Shown piece by piece: positions 5,184 to 12,998 of a stretch of DNA of 30,571 nucleotides. Made by a program: the position numbers and the translations under genes. The DNA is from a virus. The notes beneath the pieces were generated by a model, which was given only the letters and a program-made list of their open reading frames with translations, made no database searches and was not told where the DNA came from. Each line of letters starts with the position of its first letter. The first letter of the stretch is position 1. Where the stretch lies: IMG/VR virus record IMGVR_UViG_3300025127_000157, positions 1 through 30,571 of that record, one strand, 5' to 3'.

Positions 5184-5319
5184 GTATTGGCACAAAGTGA
5201 AATATTATTATCTAACGCATGATGGTATTGAAATGTTCGTGTTCTTCTGCATCTTTGCGTTTTTAGGCTGGGCAGGTTATCATGCCATAGCTGGTGTTAT
5301 AGAAAGGATAATAGGATGA
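5176..5319 (+). CDS. Small single-pass membrane protein (47 aa)
   Basis: Translated from ATG 5176, which lies inside the preceding gene. Residues 18-39 (IEMFVFFCIFAFLGWAGYHA) form a single hydrophobic helix. The N-terminus is basic and aromatic (NKYWHKVKYYY), so the N-terminus probably stays inside. It ends in an ATGA overlap with the next gene. Confidence 0.5.
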   Translation: MNKYWHKVKYYYLTHDGIEMFVFFCIFAFLGWAGYHAIAGVIERIIG

Positions 5320-5525
5320 ATGGTGTAGCAGTTATTCTTGCCTGTCTAGGCACAATCAGTACCGACAAAGTAGAACTAGATGTATGGTCAGGACATAAGT
5401 GGTTGTCGCAGTGTCATGTGGCATCTACCATAAGAAGTTTTGACTATCCACAACAGCAATGCTTTTGCATAGAAAGGAGTGACGACAATGTACATAGACC
5501 CAATATACCCGGACAAGGCCAGTGA
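5316..5525 (+). CDS. Small protein with hydrophobic N-terminus (69 aa)
   Basis: Starts in an ATGA overlap. Residues 3-13 (GVAVILACLGT) are hydrophobic but lack the usual basic lead, so it is at best a weak signal peptide; ILAC is a poor lipobox. Four further cysteines or polar aromatic residues follow. The final 38 bases overlap the next gene. Function unknown. Confidence 0.4.
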   Translation: MNGVAVILACLGTISTDKVELDVWSGHKWLSQCHVASTIRSFDYPQQQCFCIERSDDNVHRPNIPGQGQ

Positions 5526-5691
5526 CAAACGACTGGTTCATGTAACAGACGAGAGACGTAGGCTCATGCGTGAACATAGTGACTTAATATTTGAAGGTGC
5601 AGACCAAACCCTGATAGATGCTAAGTGGAAAGAATACATGGCTATGAGGCAGTTAGATAAAGAGGGTGTCACTTTAGTGACTAAGTTTTAA
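5488..5691 (+). CDS. Small helical charged protein (67 aa)
   Basis: AAGGAG at 5473-5478 lies nine bases before ATG 5488; the GTG at 5479 is too close to that site to be used. Residues 23-60 form an amphipathic charged helix (DERRRLMREHSDLI, then DAKWKEYMAMRQLDKE). This is the last gene before a gap with a strong promoter; its final codons contain a dyad resembling the control-region motif. Confidence 0.55.
   Translation: MYIDPIYPDKASDKRLVHVTDERRRLMREHSDLIFEGADQTLIDAKWKEYMAMRQLDKEGVTLVTKF
5668..5681. promoter_or_regulatory. Operator-like dyad upstream of an internal promoter
   Basis: GTCACT TT AGTGAC is a perfect 6-bp dyad and closely resembles motif site 4 of the control region (GTCACTTTAAGTG). 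It ends 15 bp before the -35 box at 5697. A second palindrome, GTTTTAAAAC, lies in between at 5685-5694. Confidence 0.45.
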
Positions 5692-5696
5692 AACAC

Positions 5697-5725
5697 TTGA
5701 CCCCTGTTTTTTTCTGTGCTATAAC
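5697..5725 (+). promoter_or_regulatory. Strong internal promoter
   Basis: TTGACC (5697-5702), spacer of exactly 17 bp, TATAAC (5720-5725): ten of twelve consensus bases, in a true intergenic gap. Transcription would start near 5732, about 37 bp before the GTG start at 5769. The promoter at 12058 has the same form. Confidence 0.75.
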
Positions 5726-5768
5726 CTGTACAAGATAATCGTCAGTTGATATGAAAGGAGATAATAGA

Positions 5769-6008
5769 GTGGATATAACACACGAAGAGAGACTTGAATT
5801 TCTCAAGGCTCACAATGACTTGAGGAGCATAGTTCAGACATTACATGAGATGAGTGATTTATGGGTGTCTGATGTAGGTAAGTTAGAGAGAATTGAATGT
5901 TTACTACACAGAGTGATGAAGTTTGTACCTCAGATGGATGATGAGGGCAGACCAAAGTATTACGCAGACTATGTGCTTGCCGATGATAACAACGAGAAAG
6001 GAGAATAG
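5769..6008 (+). CDS. Hypothetical helical protein, GTG start (79 aa)
   Basis: AAAGGAG (5754-5760) followed after eight bases by GTG 5769 sets the start; the in-frame ATG at 5751 overlaps that ribosome site and has none of its own. The protein is mostly helical and acidic (ITHEERLEFLKAHNDLRS and LERIECLLHRVMKF). It is the first gene behind the promoter at 5697 and is followed after 2 bp by the DUF932-like gene. Confidence 0.6.
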   Translation: MDITHEERLEFLKAHNDLRSIVQTLHEMSDLWVSDVGKLERIECLLHRVMKFVPQMDDEGRPKYYADYVLADDNNEKGE

Positions 6009-6010
6009 AT

Positions 6011-6859
6011 ATGCCGTTTGATATTCCAATGAATACAATGATTCCAGAAAGCCTAAACTTTGATGTAGTGTTTGAGCCTACAAAGGTGAAAGATAAAAAA
6101 TACGTCATCAACGGTAACACTGGTGAATACATCGGTGTGGTGGGTGATACGTTTAACTGTGCCAGCCATACAGCTTTCTTTGAGGGTGTGCATAACACCA
6201 TCACAGAAAACCTTGGTGATGCAGAGTGTGAGGGCATGAATATGAAGTGGAACATTGCCCGACAGAATGCATGGGCTATGCTCGACATGACCCTGCCTAA
6301 CGTGACTGCTCGTATTGAGACAGACAAGCACAGCACCACCATCGCACAACGTATCATTGCTCTGCATGGTATTGATGGTAGCTGTTCCAACCAGACCTAT
6401 TTTGGTGCGATAGATTTCTTCTGTACCAATGGTATGATTCGTGGTGAGCATGACAAGATACGGCGTAAGAACTCTGCCAACTTTAGCATGGGTAGGTTTA
6501 TTCGTGACCTGCGTGAATCTACGCAGTCATTCTACGCACAGTCAGAACGCTTACAGGGCTGGGCTAACAAGCCTCTGTTTGTTGGTGACGTTAAGTCTAT
6601 GCTTGAGTCTTTGCTAAAGTCTGACAGGACATCTGAGAAAATGCTTAACTTGTACAATCAAGAAGCATCAGTTCGTGGACAGAATGTCTGGGCTTTGTAC
6701 TCTGCGTTTACTAACTATGCAAGCTATGCTGATGAGCGTAACGGCTTTGCCCTGCGTAACACTGGCAAGGATACCAATGCAGTGTCTATGTTTCAACGCG
6801 AGAGTAAGGTGTCTCAGTGGATTGACAGCAAGCCATTCAAGGAGTTGATTGCAGCATGA
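6011..6859 (+). CDS. DUF932-like phage protein (282 aa)
   Basis: The core, near residues 115-150, reads ALHGIDGSCSNQTYFGAIDFF followed by CTNGMIRG. It follows the DUF932 pattern of a Gly-Ser element, a strand, then C-x-N. DUF932 proteins are found in plasmids and phages; their biochemical role is not established. The N-terminal third is beta-rich (YVINGNTGEYIGVVGDTFN), the C-terminal part helical. No transmembrane segment. A clear AAAGGAGAATAG precedes ATG 6011. Family call is by eye. Confidence 0.65.
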   Translation: MPFDIPMNTMIPESLNFDVVFEPTKVKDKKYVINGNTGEYIGVVGDTFNCASHTAFFEGVHNTITENLGDAECEGMNMKWNIARQNAWAMLDMTLPNVTARIETDKHSTTIAQRIIALHGIDGSCSNQTYFGAIDFFCTNGMIRGEHDKIRRKNSANFSMGRFIRDLRESTQSFYAQSERLQGWANKPLFVGDVKSMLESLLKSDRTSEKMLNLYNQEASVRGQNVWALYSAFTNYASYADERNGFALRNTGKDTNAVSMFQRESKVSQWIDSKPFKELIAA

Positions 6860-7143
6860 AAAGGTATGTAATTCAGTTTGCACCCAATTGGTGTGATGGG
6901 TGTTTATCGTATGACACTGATGCTGTTTCTGAAGAAGCAGCATTGGCTACCATAGACAGACTTCTAAAAGAAAATGCAAGTGTAGATTTACATGATGTAA
7001 CAGCAGTCGATGTTTGGGAATATCCCAAAGACGATGACACTTTGCACCTTGGATGCCCTAGTTATCCTAATTGTGATGAGGCTCCCCTTGGCTGTCTAGT
7101 ATCTATGGGAGATAATGTTGAGTGGTATGGACATAGAGATTAG
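6856..7143 (+). CDS. Cys-rich hypothetical protein (95 aa)
   Basis: Starts in an ATGA overlap with the previous gene. Cysteines are grouped as WCDGC (residues 12-16) and GCPSYPNCDEAPLGC near residues 66-80, enough for one or two metal-binding knuckles. The middle is a ferredoxin-like mix of helix and strand (EEAALATIDRLLKEN). No known family was recognised; zinc binding is an inference. Confidence 0.6.
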   Translation: MKRYVIQFAPNWCDGCLSYDTDAVSEEAALATIDRLLKENASVDLHDVTAVDVWEYPKDDDTLHLGCPSYPNCDEAPLGCLVSMGDNVEWYGHRD

Positions 7144-7152
7144 GAGAACAAA

Positions 7153-8031
7153 ATGAAGACAGTAAAACATCTTGTGGATAAGTACTATAATTCCAATGAT
7201 TTCAAGATGTTACGAAGCAGAACTAAGAAAGACTATCAATACTTTCTTAGTATAATGGTGGACGATTTTGGCTCTGTGAATTTTTGTGAACTCACAAGTA
7301 AGCAGGCCAAACACGCATACGAATCATGGGTTGTGCGAGGCATCAGTCTCGCCAACCATGTATGCACTGTGTCATCTATCCTGTTTCGTTACGCTATTGA
7401 AATGGAGTATACACACGTCAATCCATTTGCAAACATCAAACGTAAAACGCCACCACAACGAAAAGTTGTGTGGACAGAAGATGATGTACGTCAGTTTCTT
7501 GACACTGCCTATTCTAAATTTGAATGGCGTAGTATCGGATTGATAGTTCACATGGCTTATGAATGGTGTCAACGTCTAGGTGATATGCGTATGTTAGTAT
7601 GGGACAATATAGATTTTGATGGGCGTAAGCTACATCTTGAGCAGTCTAAGCGTAGGGCAGAGGTGACTTTGCCTATACAAGATGACCTGCTTGAAATGCT
7701 GACACAGCAGGAGCAAGATTTTGGCTTTCAACAGTACGTTGCTCCGCGAATAAAGCCCGTACACGGCGTTTACCATCCTTATGGTATAGATAGACTAGGC
7801 CAAGCTGGTAGGCTTGTCATGCGCGAAGCTGGACTGCCTGATAAATTACGTCTAATGGATTTACGCAGGACAGGTACGACACAAATGGTTGAAGCTGGTG
7901 TCCCTATGGGACAAATTATGTCGGTTACAGGACACAGTAATCCACAATCAGTAAAACCATACATGAAAAATACATACGAGAGTGCAAATAATGCCTTGAC
8001 AGTACGTAAATCTTATGGTAAAAGCACTTAA
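7153..8031 (+). CDS. int: Tyrosine recombinase / integrase
   Basis: 292 aa, a normal size for phage integrases. An N-terminal SAM-like core-binding domain (about 1-95) precedes the catalytic domain. Active-site residues seen: Arg141 (CQRLGDM), Lys166 (EQSKRRAE, beta-hairpin), Arg238 (MDLRRTG), His261 (VTGHSN) and nucleophile Tyr270 (VKPYMKN). The His of the HxxR box is replaced by Met235. AGGAGAAC precedes ATG 7153. It lies directly before the replication genes, and its 3' end carries a promoter for them. It could integrate the phage or resolve replication products; no att site was identified. Confidence 0.9.
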   Translation: MKTVKHLVDKYYNSNDFKMLRSRTKKDYQYFLSIMVDDFGSVNFCELTSKQAKHAYESWVVRGISLANHVCTVSSILFRYAIEMEYTHVNPFANIKRKTPPQRKVVWTEDDVRQFLDTAYSKFEWRSIGLIVHMAYEWCQRLGDMRMLVWDNIDFDGRKLHLEQSKRRAEVTLPIQDDLLEMLTQQEQDFGFQQYVAPRIKPVHGVYHPYGIDRLGQAGRLVMREAGLPDKLRLMDLRRTGTTQMVEAGVPMGQIMSVTGHSNPQSVKPYMKNTYESANNALTVRKSYGKST

Positions 8032-8034
8032 ATG
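7996..8034 (+). promoter_or_regulatory. Promoter for the replication genes with overlapping operator half-site
   Basis: TTGACA (7996-8001), 17-bp spacer, TAAAAG (8019-8024): perfect -35, four-of-six -10. CACTTAAATG at 8025-8034, directly after the -10 box, is identical over 10 bp to motif site 2 of the control region. The promoter lies in the last codons of the integrase gene and would serve primase, helicase and polymerase. Confidence 0.5.
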
Positions 8035-8057
8035 CCGACAACGAAAGTGAGTATATA

Positions 8058-8825
8058 ATGAATAATATATATAACATTATAAGTGATATAGATATACCTA
8101 ATGGACAGACTAAACGTATGGATTGTCCTAACTGTGGTGGCACAAAGACATTCACTGTAACCAATAATCTAGGTTCTCTTGTGTGGAACTGTTACAAAGC
8201 CTCTTGTAATGTACGTGGTGGTAATCGTGTACACTTAACAGTGGAAGATATACGTACCAGTATGAGTAATGCGCAGCACTTTGCTGAAGAGCAGTTTGAA
8301 TTACCTGAATACGTTGTCCCATACCTGAGTGATAAAGCAAAAAGTTGGTTAGACTCTTGGGGTATTTATACAAACAAACTAAACTTTATGTATGATGTAA
8401 AAGAAAATCGTGTGGTGTTTCCCGTAATGCACAATAACAAAATTGTAGATGCTACAGGACGTGCTTTGAGTAATCGTTTGCCTAAGTGGAAACGGTATGG
8501 AAAAAGTGGCTTGCCTTTTAACTTTGGTTGTGGTAAAGTCGCAGTTGTTGTTGAGGACTGTGTGAGTGCAGCCGTTGTTGGTTACGGTTCCTTTGTCGGG
8601 GTTGCGCTTCTTGGTACATCTCTACAAGATTCGCATAAAGGGTATCTTGCACAGTTCTCAACAGCAGTTATAGCGTTAGACCCCGATGCGCTACCAAAGA
8701 CTTTGCAAATGGCAAAGGAACTACGTGGACATGTAAACGATGTTCGTGTCCTACGTTTGAAGGATGATTTGAAATATCGTAACCCGACAGATATGGAGAA
8801 CTTAAATGGAATTGTCGATTATTAG
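8058..8825 (+). CDS. DNA primase (T7 gp4 N-terminal half type)
   Basis: 255 aa. A zinc-binding domain with Cys23, Cys26, Cys45 and Cys50 (CPNCGG ... CYKASC) is followed by a TOPRIM domain with Glu166 (VVVEDCVSAA) and the DxD pair Asp208/Asp210 (ALDPDAL). This matches the primase half of T7 gp4; here primase and helicase are separate genes that overlap by 20 nt. It lays down RNA primers for lagging-strand synthesis. The start follows GTGAGTATATA, a modest ribosome site. Confidence 0.9.
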   Translation: MNNIYNIISDIDIPNGQTKRMDCPNCGGTKTFTVTNNLGSLVWNCYKASCNVRGGNRVHLTVEDIRTSMSNAQHFAEEQFELPEYVVPYLSDKAKSWLDSWGIYTNKLNFMYDVKENRVVFPVMHNNKIVDATGRALSNRLPKWKRYGKSGLPFNFGCGKVAVVVEDCVSAAVVGYGSFVGVALLGTSLQDSHKGYLAQFSTAVIALDPDALPKTLQMAKELRGHVNDVRVLRLKDDLKYRNPTDMENLNGIVDY

Positions 8826-10038
8826 AAGCCTAATGGATAAATCATTCTATGATGACCATCGTGGTAGCAAGTGTCCACCACGTTTGTTCAGCAAGGATGC
8901 ACGTAAAATTAAAGAAGCTATTGATACAGCCATGGATAGGTATGAGCGTACTGTCTCACCAGATGAAGTTGAGGCATTGTTTATATCTAATAACCCCACG
9001 CTGACTACAGCACAGAAGCAAGCCTATGCTTCTATGTTTGCTTCTATCAAACGCGAACAGCCTATGGGCAGTGACATAGCACAAGAGGTGTTATCTAAGC
9101 TGTTCCAACAAGTAGTAGGCGAGGATGTAGCTAACATTGGATTTGATATGGTTAATGGTGATGCAGCCACGCTAGAGAAACTACGTAATCTGCTAGAAAA
9201 ATACGGGGATGACTTTATTCCTAATCTTAATATTGAGTGGGATGATATTACTATCGAAACCCTCATGTCAAAAGCAGAGTTAGAGGCACGTTGGACATTC
9301 AACATACCATGCGTGACTATGAAGGTAGAAGGTGTTAGCGGTGGTCAGCTTATCGAAGTAGGTGCTAGACCCAATACAGGTAAGACATCCTTCCACGCTA
9401 GCTTGATTGCTGCACCGGGTGGCTTTGCACATCAGGGTGCTAAGTGTATTATCTTGTGTAACGAAGAGCCTACACACAGAGTTGGCGCACGTTATCTAAC
9501 TGCAGCAGCAGGTATGTCAGCAAGGGAAGTTAAAGATAACATGGCTAAAGCTAAATCATTATACGAACCAGTAATGAATAATATTAAAATAAAAGAGGCT
9601 GGTGGTCGTGACATGGCTTGGGTTGAATCTGTATGCAAATCATACAAGCCAGATGTGTTAGTGTTGGACATGGGTGATAAGTTTAGTGCAGATGGTAATT
9701 TTGCTAGGCAGGATGAGGCACTCAAGGCTTGCGCTATATATGCTAGACAGATTGCTAAGACGTATGACTGTGCTGTATTTTATATGTCACAGTTATCTGC
9801 AGAAGCAGAGGGTAGGTCACAGCTTAATCAGTCTATGATGGAAGGCTCACGCACAGGTAAAGCTGCTGAAGCTGACCTGATGATACTGATTGGTAAGAGT
9901 CCAGCCAAAGATAAAATAGAGGGCGAAGAAGAAGATAGCCCACTACGTCATATTAATGTAGTAAAAAATAAGTTGACAGGCTGGCATGGTATGGTAAACT
10001 GTAACCTAGATTATTTAACAGCGAGGTACACAGACTAA
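8806..10038 (+). CDS. Replicative DNA helicase (DnaB / T7 gp4 helicase family)
   Basis: 410 aa, RecA-like fold. Walker A is GARPNTGKT with Lys193; the catalytic Glu follows the next strand in LCNEEP; Walker B is VLVLDMGDK with Asp288; an H3-like segment YMSQLSAEAEG and a C-terminal basic loop follow. Residues 1-150 are a helical N-terminal part without primase motifs. It overlaps the primase gene by 20 nt with GGAGA before ATG 8806. It should form the hexamer that unwinds the fork with the primase next door. Confidence 0.9.
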   Translation: MELSIIRSLMDKSFYDDHRGSKCPPRLFSKDARKIKEAIDTAMDRYERTVSPDEVEALFISNNPTLTTAQKQAYASMFASIKREQPMGSDIAQEVLSKLFQQVVGEDVANIGFDMVNGDAATLEKLRNLLEKYGDDFIPNLNIEWDDITIETLMSKAELEARWTFNIPCVTMKVEGVSGGQLIEVGARPNTGKTSFHASLIAAPGGFAHQGAKCIILCNEEPTHRVGARYLTAAAGMSAREVKDNMAKAKSLYEPVMNNIKIKEAGGRDMAWVESVCKSYKPDVLVLDMGDKFSADGNFARQDEALKACAIYARQIAKTYDCAVFYMSQLSAEAEGRSQLNQSMMEGSRTGKAAEADLMILIGKSPAKDKIEGEEEDSPLRHINVVKNKLTGWHGMVNCNLDYLTARYTD

Positions 10039-12080
10039 TGAAACTTACTCTTGACGTAGAAAACACAGTAACTAAACGAGATGGCAAGATGCATCTTGAC
10101 CCCTTTGAGCCAGAGAACTCACTGACCATGATTGGTGTATTGACTGACCAAGACGTAGAGCGACACTTCCCATTTGACCATTGTGACGTACCTAATCAAC
10201 AACATTTCCATGAGCAGGTGCAATGGTTTTTAGATGAAGCTACCATACTTATCTGCCACAATGCTGCGTATGATTTGATGTGGTTGTGGGAGTCAGGCTT
10301 CAAGTATGACGGGCCTGTGTTCGATACAATGCTTGCAGAGTATGTGCTACAGCGTGGCATCAAAGAGCCGTTGTCTCTTGAGGCTTGTGCAGAGCGTTAC
10401 GAACTGGATACCAAAAAGCAAGATACTCTTAAAGAGTACTTTGCCAAGGGCTATACTACCCGTGACATACCATACAACGAGTTGTGTGAGTACCTGTCTG
10501 CTGACCTCAATGCTACGCAGCAGTTATGTGATAAGCAGGTAAAGCGGCTACACAGTTGTGATGATGCTGGGCTATTGAATACTGTGTTGCTAACTAACGA
10601 GGTAGCTGTGTGCCTAGCACGTATCTATCAGCGTGGCTTTGCTGTTGACTTGTCAAAGTTAAACGAGGTTCGTGACGAGTTTGTTGCAGAAAAAGAACAG
10701 ATAGAAAAGAGATTAAAAGAACAAGTTATTGAGTTGATGGGTGACACACCAATTAATCTCAACAGTCCAGAGCAAATGTCTTGGGTAATTTATAGTAGAA
10801 AGCCAGACGATAAGGCTATATGGGCAAATATGTTTACACCCACCATGTCTAAGACAGAGTTTACACACACGGTAAATAGTCATTCATCTATAATGTACAA
10901 GACTAAAGCTGGTCAGTGCTTTGCGTGTTATGGTACAGGCAGACAAAAGAAACTGAAGAAAGATGGAACACCGTATCTCAAAATGCCTATATGTAAAGAG
11001 TGTAATGGTGTTGGCTACAGGTTTACTCCAACCAAGTCTATCGCTGGCCTTAGATTTAAAGCACCTAATCCAAAGTGGATAAGTGCCAATGGGTTTAGTA
11101 CTAATAAAAAGATGCTAGAGATACTAGCTAACTCTGCTAAGAAGAGTAGCTTTGATAGAGCAGAAAACTTTTTGAATGATGTGCAGAGACTATCTGCTTT
11201 AGATACATACCTTTCATCTTTTGTTGAAGGTATCCAGACGCACACCAAACAGGACGGTAAGTTGCATGTGCGTTTGCTTCAGCATCGTACGGCTACTGGC
11301 AGGTTCAGTGGTGCAGACCCTAACATGCAGAACATGCCACGTGGCGGCACGTTTCCTGTAAAGAAAGTATTTGTGTCACGATTTGATGGTGGGAAAGTTA
11401 TGGAGGCAGACTTTGCACAGTTGGAGTTTCGTGCTGCTGCCTACCTATCACAAGATGGAGTTGCTATTGAAGAAGTATCTACTGGATTTGATGTACACGC
11501 ATACACCGCTAAAGTTATTACCGATGCTGGTCAACCTACGGATAGGCAGACTGCAAAAGCTCACACGTTTGCACCGCTTTATGGCGCAACGGGCTTTGGG
11601 AGAACGCCAGCGGAAGCTGCATATTATGAACACTTCACAAAAAAATATAGAGGAGTCAGAGAATGGCATACCAGACTGGCTGAAGAAGCTATGACTAAGA
11701 AAAAGATTACTACACCTAGTGGCAGGGAGTTTTCTTTTCCAGAGGTTTATAGAAAGTCTAGTGGAACTATATCGCATTTTACACAAATTAAAAACTATCC
11801 TGTGCAATCATTTGCCACAGCAGATATAGTGCCTATAGCCATGTTACATATAGACGAGCTATTAGGTAATATGAAATCTTGTATAGTAAATACGGTGCAT
11901 GATAGTATAGTTATAGACGTGCATCCAGAGGAAGAAGCTAATGTAATTAAGGTGATAGACGACACAAATAAAGCATTGCCTTATCTAATTACTCAACGAT
12001 GGGGTGTAGAATTTAATGTTCCTCTACTTTTAGAAGCAAAAATTGGTCCGAATTGGCTTGACACCAAGGACATAACCTGA
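10038..12080 (+). CDS. Family A DNA polymerase with inserted DnaJ-type zinc finger
   Basis: 680 aa. Exonuclease motifs: Asp6-x-Glu8 (LTLDVEN), Asn75..Asp79 (HNAAYD), Tyr152..Asp156 (YLSAD). Polymerase motifs: A at Asp458 (ADFAQLEFR), B with Arg503, Lys507, Phe511, Tyr515-Gly516 (RQTAKAHTFAPLYG), C as His621-Asp622-Ser623, where HDE is usual. Between them, residues 294-326 hold CFACYGTG and CKECNGVG, a double CxxCxGxG knuckle as in the DnaJ central domain. This insertion is the hallmark I recall for HMO-2011-type phages. The E. coli Phe762 position is Phe511 here. The start forms TAATG with the helicase stop. Confidence 0.95.
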   Translation: MKLTLDVENTVTKRDGKMHLDPFEPENSLTMIGVLTDQDVERHFPFDHCDVPNQQHFHEQVQWFLDEATILICHNAAYDLMWLWESGFKYDGPVFDTMLAEYVLQRGIKEPLSLEACAERYELDTKKQDTLKEYFAKGYTTRDIPYNELCEYLSADLNATQQLCDKQVKRLHSCDDAGLLNTVLLTNEVAVCLARIYQRGFAVDLSKLNEVRDEFVAEKEQIEKRLKEQVIELMGDTPINLNSPEQMSWVIYSRKPDDKAIWANMFTPTMSKTEFTHTVNSHSSIMYKTKAGQCFACYGTGRQKKLKKDGTPYLKMPICKECNGVGYRFTPTKSIAGLRFKAPNPKWISANGFSTNKKMLEILANSAKKSSFDRAENFLNDVQRLSALDTYLSSFVEGIQTHTKQDGKLHVRLLQHRTATGRFSGADPNMQNMPRGGTFPVKKVFVSRFDGGKVMEADFAQLEFRAAAYLSQDGVAIEEVSTGFDVHAYTAKVITDAGQPTDRQTAKAHTFAPLYGATGFGRTPAEAAYYEHFTKKYRGVREWHTRLAEEAMTKKKITTPSGREFSFPEVYRKSSGTISHFTQIKNYPVQSFATADIVPIAMLHIDELLGNMKSCIVNTVHDSIVIDVHPEEEANVIKVIDDTNKALPYLITQRWGVEFNVPLLLEAKIGPNWLDTKDIT

Positions 12081-12086
12081 TATAAC
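12058..12086 (+). promoter_or_regulatory. Strong internal promoter before the ssDNA-binding gene
   Basis: TTGACA (12058-12063), 17-bp spacer, TATAAC (12081-12086): eleven of twelve consensus bases. The -35 box lies in the last codons of the polymerase gene. It has the same form as the promoter at 5697, and both are followed by an AAGGAGATAAT ribosome site. Confidence 0.75.
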
Positions 12087-12119
12087 TATGCATCTTACAA
12101 AAGAAAAGGAGATAATTGT

Positions 12120-12998
12120 ATGAATCAAGTAATGACTATTGACACAAACAACTTTGGCGAAATGGCTAAAGCTATGGGTATTGCTAATGAAGCACCTGCT
12201 GCTAAAAAGCAGGGTGTGTTTCTTGCCCGTCTCAGAATAAACCACTCACCTATTCTTGGCTCTGATACTATTAAAGTCAAGGGCGGTACTTATAAGCTAG
12301 AGATTCCTGATGGCCCTGTTTATTATGCAGAGTCTGCTATCATGCGTCCATTCCTGCAACGCTTTATGTATAAAAAGTTTGTTATGGGTAGTGGTGGTAG
12401 TCCCAATCGTTATGTTAAGACTGTCATGGCTGACACGCTTAACTTGGACTTAAAGGATAATGATGGTGGCTTTAATTGTGGTAAACCTGCTGGTTGGATT
12501 GAAGATTTTAATTCACTACCCGATGCTACAAAGGAACTAATACGTTCTATTAAACGAGTTCGTGTGGTGATAGGAACCGTGCAACTTACTAATGCAAAGG
12601 ATGTGGATGGTAAAGATGTGGAAGTTGGAGCCACTCCGTTTATCTGGGAAGTAGAAAATCGTGATGCATTTAAAACTGTGGGTTCTGTATTTACACAACT
12701 AGCAAAGATGAAGCGTCTACCTGTGCAACACAATGTTACGTTGAATACAGAAGAGCGTAAGTTACCTAATGGTAATAGTTTCTATTTACCTGTAACATCT
12801 TTGGATGTTGCAAATAGCATTGACCTTACTCAAGATGACCAAAAAAAGTTTGCTGACTTCATGTCTTGGGTTACTAATTATAATCAGTATATCATTAATG
12901 CTTATACAGAAAAGACATCACAAAAAGCTGACGAGGCTTTAGATGATTTAGATATGGATGGGGTTGTTGATATCGAGTTTGAAGAAGAGGTGGCTTAA
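12120..12998 (+). CDS. Putative ssDNA-binding protein
   Basis: 292 aa with its own strong promoter and an excellent AAAAGGAGATAAT ribosome site, so high expression is expected, as for phage SSBs. The body is beta-rich (VFLARLRINHSPIL, GGTYKLEIPDGPVYYAES) and the C-terminus is long and acidic (EALDDLDMDGVVDIEFEEE), the usual SSB tail that recruits replication partners. It sits between the polymerase and the recombination exonuclease. I cannot point to a signature motif, so the name rests on tail, position and expression signals. Confidence 0.55.
   Translation: MNQVMTIDTNNFGEMAKAMGIANEAPAAKKQGVFLARLRINHSPILGSDTIKVKGGTYKLEIPDGPVYYAESAIMRPFLQRFMYKKFVMGSGGSPNRYVKTVMADTLNLDLKDNDGGFNCGKPAGWIEDFNSLPDATKELIRSIKRVRVVIGTVQLTNAKDVDGKDVEVGATPFIWEVENRDAFKTVGSVFTQLAKMKRLPVQHNVTLNTEERKLPNGNSFYLPVTSLDVANSIDLTQDDQKKFADFMSWVTNYNQYIINAYTEKTSQKADEALDDLDMDGVVDIEFEEEVA

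Noticed and set aside
5803-6451. Open frames of 195 and 132 codons on the minus strand
   Set aside because: They lie opposite the well-supported DUF932-like gene and its neighbour, have Cys/His/Ser-rich unstructured translations and no ribosome sites.
11448-11807. 119-codon minus-strand frame inside the polymerase gene
   Set aside because: It is antisense to polymerase motifs A and B; its openness follows from the coding bias of the real gene.
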